This document shows positions 31,170 through 36,099 of a DNA stretch of 36,099 nt, piece by piece (the first letter of the stretch is position 1; the number at the start of each line of letters is the position of its first letter). Position numbers and translations under genes: made by a program. Source of the stretch: Deltaproteobacteria bacterium (GTDB taxonomy: Bacteria; Desulfobacterota; DSM-4660; Desulfatiglandales; HGW-15); NCBI GenBank assembly GCA_016932115.1, contig JAFGDM010000200.1, forward strand, positions 1-36,099, written 5' to 3'. A model generated the notes under the pieces. That model was not told where the DNA came from. It was given only the letters and a program-made list of their open reading frames with translations, and searched no databases.

Positions 31170-32195
31170 ATGAAGAAAATACCGTGTTTTTTCATAGGTG
31201 CCGGGCTGCTCTTAGGCATTGCCGCCCACGGGGAGTGTCAAGTGCGGGATATTGCCTGGGGAACGTCTGCGGTTGGCTCTTCGGGTCATAGGGCGCTCGT
31301 GAATTTGGCCGCCCTGCTCAACAGGGAAGTCCCGGAATACAGAATCATGGTTCTGCCTACTCCGGGGGCCATTGTGACCGTGAAGGGGTATGCCACCGGA
31401 GAATTCGACGGCTATTACGGGGCCGACATCGCTTTCTATGAGTTGGCCAACGACAGCCATCGCTTCAAAGGGTTCAAGTCCAAAATCAAAAGACAACCGT
31501 TACAATCTTTTTGGGCTTACACGATGGAAGTCGGGGTCGGGATTAATTCCAAGGACAAGGGTAATTTCAAGCAGTGGCGGGACATGTCCGGGCAGCGCAT
31601 GTTTACCGGGCCTCTTCCCTGGGATGTGCGCGCCCAGCTTGAGAGGGGATTGCAGGCGCTCGGCGTGAAACATCAGTATGTGGAGGTGGACCTTGCCACG
31701 GTAGGGTCGTTGGTTGAAGCAGGCAGCCTTAAGGGATTTATCGCTTATACAAGCGCGGAAGCAACACCGGCACCATGGATTACTGAGCTTTCCCTTTCCA
31801 CTGATTGGGCGATTCTTAATCCAAGTGCGGAAGAAATCGAGCTCTTGCGCAAAGAAGGGATTGTGCCCGTTGAGGTCGATTCGGGAGTCTTCAAGAGGGA
31901 TGTGAAGGTGGACAAGATTTTCCTCCTGCCTTTCTTCTACGGGTTCCACGTCGGATTAGAGGTGCCCGAAGTAGATCTCTACAGGATGTTGATCGCCATA
32001 GAGAAAAACGCTGCCGACCTTGTCAAGTCGGATGCCGGTTTCGAACAGATCAAGAAGGATATGCCCGGGCTTCAGCGCCGGGGGATCGAATCGTCGGCTA
32101 AATTCGTTCCAATCCATCCGGGACTTGCGAAATATATGCGGGAGCGTGGGGTCTGGGATCAAGCGTGGGACGACCGCGTAGCCAAGAGTCAATGA
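31170..32195 (+). CDS. TAXI family TRAP transporter solute-binding subunit (second, divergent)
   Basis: Signal peptide; WGTSAVGSSGHRALVNLAALLNREVPEYRIMVLPTPGAIVTVKGYATGEFDGYYG; next to a TRAP fused permease. Confidence 0.85.
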   Translation: MKKIPCFFIGAGLLLGIAAHGECQVRDIAWGTSAVGSSGHRALVNLAALLNREVPEYRIMVLPTPGAIVTVKGYATGEFDGYYGADIAFYELANDSHRFKGFKSKIKRQPLQSFWAYTMEVGVGINSKDKGNFKQWRDMSGQRMFTGPLPWDVRAQLERGLQALGVKHQYVEVDLATVGSLVEAGSLKGFIAYTSAEATPAPWITELSLSTDWAILNPSAEEIELLRKEGIVPVEVDSGVFKRDVKVDKIFLLPFFYGFHVGLEVPEVDLYRMLIAIEKNAADLVKSDAGFEQIKKDMPGLQRRGIESSAKFVPIHPGLAKYMRERGVWDQAWDDRVAKSQ

Positions 32196-32305
32196 AATAG
32201 GCTCTCTATCAAATCTCCTGATATAGCCGAGACCCACACACGGCTCGGGAAGGGAGTTCCATGGCCGGGAACCGATCATCCTGAAGGAAGGAAATTTTCA
32301 GGCCC

Positions 32306-34246
32306 ATGAATACCCAGAGTTTGAATTCCGGTCCGCGAGCGGAAAAATTTGGGTCGGCTCTCTTTGTTATTGTCGCCGGCGCGTTTTTTGTTTATCTATT
32401 CCGATACTACATGACCGGAATCGGAGGGCCCACCCTGATTGCGGTCACGCTGGTTCCAGTGACCTTCATTCTTTTCTCCCTTGAGGAACTGCGCACCAAA
32501 AACCTCTATCCGAGGCTGGGTCTTACGGCCAACTACATCATCACGGGTGTCTATATCAGCATATGCATTACAATCACCCTATACTTGAACCGGGAGTTCA
32601 TGGAGATCCGGACAGTCCGGGCCGGCATGTGGAATAAGTCCGATTTGCTCATCGGCGGCCTCATGTTCGTTTTGGTGTTGGAATATGCCAGGAAGCAACA
32701 TTTTCCCCTTTTCGTGATCAACCTGCTCCTGATCGCTTACACGGTTTACGGATCAATCGTCCCCGGATTGTTCTGGCATCCGGGTCTGAGTTGGACAAGA
32801 GTCGTCAGTGCCATGAGCGTGGAGATGACGACGGGAGTGTTCTCGCACCTTCCTCAGCTTGCCCTCACCCTTATCGGATCCTTCATCCTGCTGCTGAGTG
32901 TTTTGCGGGCCTTCGGTTGTGTCGAATCGATTATCAACGCCGCCTCGCAGCTTGCGGCGAAATCGAGCCGGGCGCTTCCGCAGGCCGCTGTGCTGGGCTC
33001 CCTTGGGGTGGCGGCCATAAGCGGCAGTGGTGCGGCAAATGCCGCAACCACAGGGTCTGCAACCATCCCCTCCATGATAGGAAGCGGTCTGCCGAGGGAG
33101 AAGGCTGCCGCCATTGAGACCGCCGCCTCTTTGGGGGGGCAGCTCATGCCGCCTATCATGGGGATTACCGCATTCATCATGGCCGAGTTTCTGGGCAGGA
33201 GTTACTGGGATGTGGTCGCTCGAGGCTACGCTCCTGCCTTGATCTATTTCGCCGGGGTGAGCGTGGGCGTTTATTTGGTTTCCGTTCGGTACCAGACGAG
33301 CAGTGGATCAATATCGGTCTTGCGGCCTACCGTGTTCGACAGGATCAACCTTGTCGTTTACGGAGCGGTTATTCTCGGCCTGGTGGTGCTCATGGGCGTC
33401 ATGAGGCTGCCCGCGATGATCGCCGCCTTGAGGGTTTTTATCGTGGCCGGTCTTGCGGTCTCGGTGATCTTCTTTGTAGTGACCTACAGGACCCAAAGCT
33501 CACACGATTTTCGCGAGCTTGCGGCACCCTTCAGACGGTTCGTCGAACAATTTGCGCTTGTGACCGCCGACCTCACCCTATTGCTTGCAACCCTGTCCAT
33601 TATGACAGGAGTGTTCGTGATAACAGGGATCCCCACGAAAGTCGGGTTTCTGCTTATGGAGGCAGCCGGTTTGCATCTGGCGGTCATGGCCCTGGTTGCC
33701 TTTTTATTTGCAGCCCTTGTGGGTACCGGATTGCCTCCTGCGCCAACCTACATCCTGACGGCCCTCGTGATAGCCCCCCCAATGATCAAGGTCGGGGTGG
33801 ACCCATGGGTCGTCCACTTCTACGCTTTTTTCCTGGCCGTCTGGGGTGAACTCACGCCCCCTACGTCCGTGGTTGCTGCGATAACGGCCAAAATCGCCGA
33901 TGCGTCCTTTATGGGTACGTTGTTCAGCGGGCTTCAGCTGTGTGCCGTGCTTTTCGTACTAATGGGCGGAGTTTTTGCCCGGCCGGAGCTGGTGTTGGAG
34001 CCCGGACTTGCCCAATTGGGGGCGGTCGGCTTGCTCTTTGCAGCGACGGTCGGTATCTCTTTCGGCATCCATGTCAAATTCAGCCGGAAAAAAATACCGG
34101 ATGGTTTCATCCGGATCGGGCTTGTATGTCTGTCTATCCTGGTCATTTTTCACCCGAGCACAATTCTGGCTTCAAGCGCCATCATACCGATAGGGATCGT
34201 TGTTGCCTTTTGGATCATGCAGCAGAAGAAAAAGGCAGTCGGCTGA
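32306..34246 (+). CDS. TRAP transporter fused permease (second)
   Basis: 646 aa polytopic; AAISGSGAANAATTGSATIPSMIGSGLPREKAAAIETAASLGGQLMPPIMGITAFIMAEFLG. Confidence 0.93.
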   Translation: MNTQSLNSGPRAEKFGSALFVIVAGAFFVYLFRYYMTGIGGPTLIAVTLVPVTFILFSLEELRTKNLYPRLGLTANYIITGVYISICITITLYLNREFMEIRTVRAGMWNKSDLLIGGLMFVLVLEYARKQHFPLFVINLLLIAYTVYGSIVPGLFWHPGLSWTRVVSAMSVEMTTGVFSHLPQLALTLIGSFILLLSVLRAFGCVESIINAASQLAAKSSRALPQAAVLGSLGVAAISGSGAANAATTGSATIPSMIGSGLPREKAAAIETAASLGGQLMPPIMGITAFIMAEFLGRSYWDVVARGYAPALIYFAGVSVGVYLVSVRYQTSSGSISVLRPTVFDRINLVVYGAVILGLVVLMGVMRLPAMIAALRVFIVAGLAVSVIFFVVTYRTQSSHDFRELAAPFRRFVEQFALVTADLTLLLATLSIMTGVFVITGIPTKVGFLLMEAAGLHLAVMALVAFLFAALVGTGLPPAPTYILTALVIAPPMIKVGVDPWVVHFYAFFLAVWGELTPPTSVVAAITAKIADASFMGTLFSGLQLCAVLFVLMGGVFARPELVLEPGLAQLGAVGLLFAATVGISFGIHVKFSRKKIPDGFIRIGLVCLSILVIFHPSTILASSAIIPIGIVVAFWIMQQKKKAVG

Positions 34247-34325
34247 TCGGACGTCAACTTGTGATATTTTAGTGCACCAACTGCTCATTGGGCAGGCCGC
34301 AATAAAATATGGGAGGTGAAGAGAT

Positions 34326-35891
34326 ATGCCCTTGGACGAACTTCTTCCAAAAGCTCTCAAACTCTATCCAAAACGAGAGGCTGTGGTGTGCGGAAATACG
34401 AGAATGACCTATCAGGAATTCGCCGGCCGGGTTTGGAGGCTCGCAAACGGTCTTGAGGCTCTTGGTCTCCGGCGGAATGAGCGCATAGCAATTCTGCATG
34501 AGAACTGCCACGCGTTTTTAGAAGCTTATTTTGCAGCCGCCCATCTGGGTTTGATCCTTGTGCCTTTGAATTACAGGCTTGCTCCAAGAGAGCTGGCCAT
34601 GATCCTTATTGACAGCGGATCTCGCGTTCTCATTGCCCAAAACAAATTCCGGGACAAGGTGGATGATCTGCCCAAGTTTTCTTGCAATATGGATCGGATC
34701 ATTTGGACCCAAAAAATGTCGGGTTTGGAAGGAATCGAATATGAGGACCTGTTGAGCGGACAATCGGCCGATTGTCCTGAAAATCGTGGTCTCCGGGACG
34801 ATGATGTGGCCCAGCTCTATTATACGAGTGGGACTACAGGCAGACCAAAAGGCGTTATGCTCACACACAAAAATGTAAAGAGCCACGCCCTGGGAACCAT
34901 TGCGGAACTGAACCTAAACGACAGAGATCACTGGTTCCACGTGGCCCCCCTTTTTCACCTGGCCGACGCTTGGGCGACCTTTGCCGTCACATGGGCGGGA
35001 GGAAAACATGTGCTCCTGCCTGTCTTCGACCCTCTTCAGGTTCTCACCCTCATCCAGGAGGAACGTATCACCCTCAGCAACCTGATCCCCACCATGCTGA
35101 ACATGATGGTCAACCACCCGGAGGCAGGAAGCTTTGATTTCTCAAGCCTGAGGGTTATTTTGAGCGGGGGCGCGCCGATCGCGCCGGAGGTCGTGCGGAA
35201 AATCATCGAAACCTTCAAGTGCGATTATATCCAGACCTACGGTATGACCGAAACAAGCCCCTACCTTACGCTTTCCATTTTAAAAGATCATCTCAAAGGG
35301 CATACCTGGGAAAAGCAATTGGAGTACAAGGCGAGCACGGGAAGGGAATTCATCAACGTGAGTCTCAAGGTTTTGGATCTTGAGGGAAGAGAGGTAGCCC
35401 GGGACAACAAGCAGGTCGGGGAAATCGTTGTCAAGGGGGACACGGTGACGCCCGGTTATTGGAACCTGCCGGAGGAAACCGAAAAAGCGTTTAAGGATGG
35501 GTGGCTTTATACAGGCGACCTCGCCGTGGTCAATGAAGAAGAGTATGTTACCATCGTGGATCGCAAAAAAGACATGATCCTTACAGGCGGGGAGAATGTG
35601 TATTCCACGGAGGTGGAGAACGTGCTCTACGCTCACGATGCAATCCTGGAAGCGGCCGTCATAGGTGTGCCTGACCCGAAATGGGGAGAGGCGGTGAAGG
35701 CCTGTGTTGTTTTGAAGCCCGGGAAAAAAGCTACACAGGAAGAGATTATTGCTTTTTGCAAGGCCGGTTTGGCAGGTTACAAGGCGCCCAAGAGCGTTGA
35801 TTTCCTCGATGTTCTTCCTCGAACAGGTTCCGGCAAGATCTACAAGAAGGGCTTGAAAGAGGACGCCGCCCGGGGCGGCAATGTCAAATAA
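34326..35891 (+). CDS. Acyl-CoA synthetase (AMP-dependent synthetase/ligase family)
   Basis: YYTSGTTGRPKGVMLTHKN, QTYGMTETSP, GWLYTGDLAVVNEEEYVTIVDRKKDMILTGGENVYSTEVE, TGSGKIYKK. Confidence 0.95.
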   Translation: MPLDELLPKALKLYPKREAVVCGNTRMTYQEFAGRVWRLANGLEALGLRRNERIAILHENCHAFLEAYFAAAHLGLILVPLNYRLAPRELAMILIDSGSRVLIAQNKFRDKVDDLPKFSCNMDRIIWTQKMSGLEGIEYEDLLSGQSADCPENRGLRDDDVAQLYYTSGTTGRPKGVMLTHKNVKSHALGTIAELNLNDRDHWFHVAPLFHLADAWATFAVTWAGGKHVLLPVFDPLQVLTLIQEERITLSNLIPTMLNMMVNHPEAGSFDFSSLRVILSGGAPIAPEVVRKIIETFKCDYIQTYGMTETSPYLTLSILKDHLKGHTWEKQLEYKASTGREFINVSLKVLDLEGREVARDNKQVGEIVVKGDTVTPGYWNLPEETEKAFKDGWLYTGDLAVVNEEEYVTIVDRKKDMILTGGENVYSTEVENVLYAHDAILEAAVIGVPDPKWGEAVKACVVLKPGKKATQEEIIAFCKAGLAGYKAPKSVDFLDVLPRTGSGKIYKKGLKEDAARGGNVK

Positions 35892-35899
35892 GAAAATCC

Positions 35900-35966
35900 G
35901 TAACAATTTAGCTGTTTGAAATGCTGAAGCCGGCGGTCCCGAGCATGGGGGTCTCTCTTAAAACTC
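35900..35966 (-). repeat. Interspersed repeat R1, copy D (inverted)
   Basis: rc: GAGTTTTAAGAGAGACCCCCATGCTCGGGACCGCCGGCTTCAGCATTTCAAACAGCTAAATTGTTAC. Confidence 0.92.
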
Positions 35967-36009
35967 AAAAACGAAGAAGCCACATCGCCATGTTATGCTT
36001 TGGGCAACG

Positions 36010-36089
36010 GGCGAGGCGGGCGGAGGTCTTCCGGGGTATCGCCGAAAGAGGTCGATCCTCGAAGTTACCGTGAAGCCTCGCCGCCCGCC
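36010..36089. other. GC-rich, strongly structured element at the right window edge
   Basis: GGCGGGCGG (36015-36023) / CCGCCCGCC (36081-36089) 9-bp perfect stem; inner AGGTCTTC (36024-36031) / GAAGCCT (36072-36078) with one bulge; apical GAGG-TCGAT-CCTC (36048-36060). Confidence 0.6.
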
Positions 36090-36099
36090 TTTGCTACCC

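Noticed and set aside
36065-36099. Minus-strand open frame VAKAGGEASR* or QRRAARLHGNFEDRPL...KHNMAMWLLRF* at the right edge
   Set aside because: Overlaps the structured element; likely repeat-derived peptides and too short to support a CDS.

Overview
The window looks like an ordinary chromosomal segment of an uncultured, probably deltaproteobacterial (Desulfobacterota-like) organism; the lineage is inferred from gene style, not searched. Left to right it carries: central carbon genes (inositol-phosphatase family, gap, pgi), a KdnB-like iron alcohol dehydrogenase, small conserved and lipoprotein genes, the translation operon thrS-infC-rpmI-rplT-pheS-pheT followed by a MerR-type regulator and an SDR, a branched-chain amino acid type ABC operon (livKHMGF-like), a divergent NtrC-type regulator / histidine kinase pair, an enolase-superfamily enzyme with an MFS transporter, two TAXI-type TRAP systems, and an acyl-CoA synthetase. 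I found no CRISPR array, no tRNA or rRNA gene, and no convincing new defence or biosynthetic system. The most interesting signals are outside the ORF track: (i) an interspersed ~68-bp repeat family (R1, four clear copies plus one degenerate) placed next to stop codons, one copy overlapping the pheS stop; (ii) a second ~85-bp repeat family (R2, three copies) with a palindromic GGTGTAC..GTACACC core, which creates false N-terminal extensions on ORFs; (iii) a probable non-canonical AUA start for infC, overlapping the thrS stop and preceded by a well-spaced Shine-Dalgarno; (iv) a promoter, long leader and intrinsic-terminator arrangement before thrS without a T-box signature; (v) a decayed IS630-type transposase N-terminus on the minus strand, broken by stops; (vi) a strongly structured GC-rich element at the right edge next to an R1 copy.
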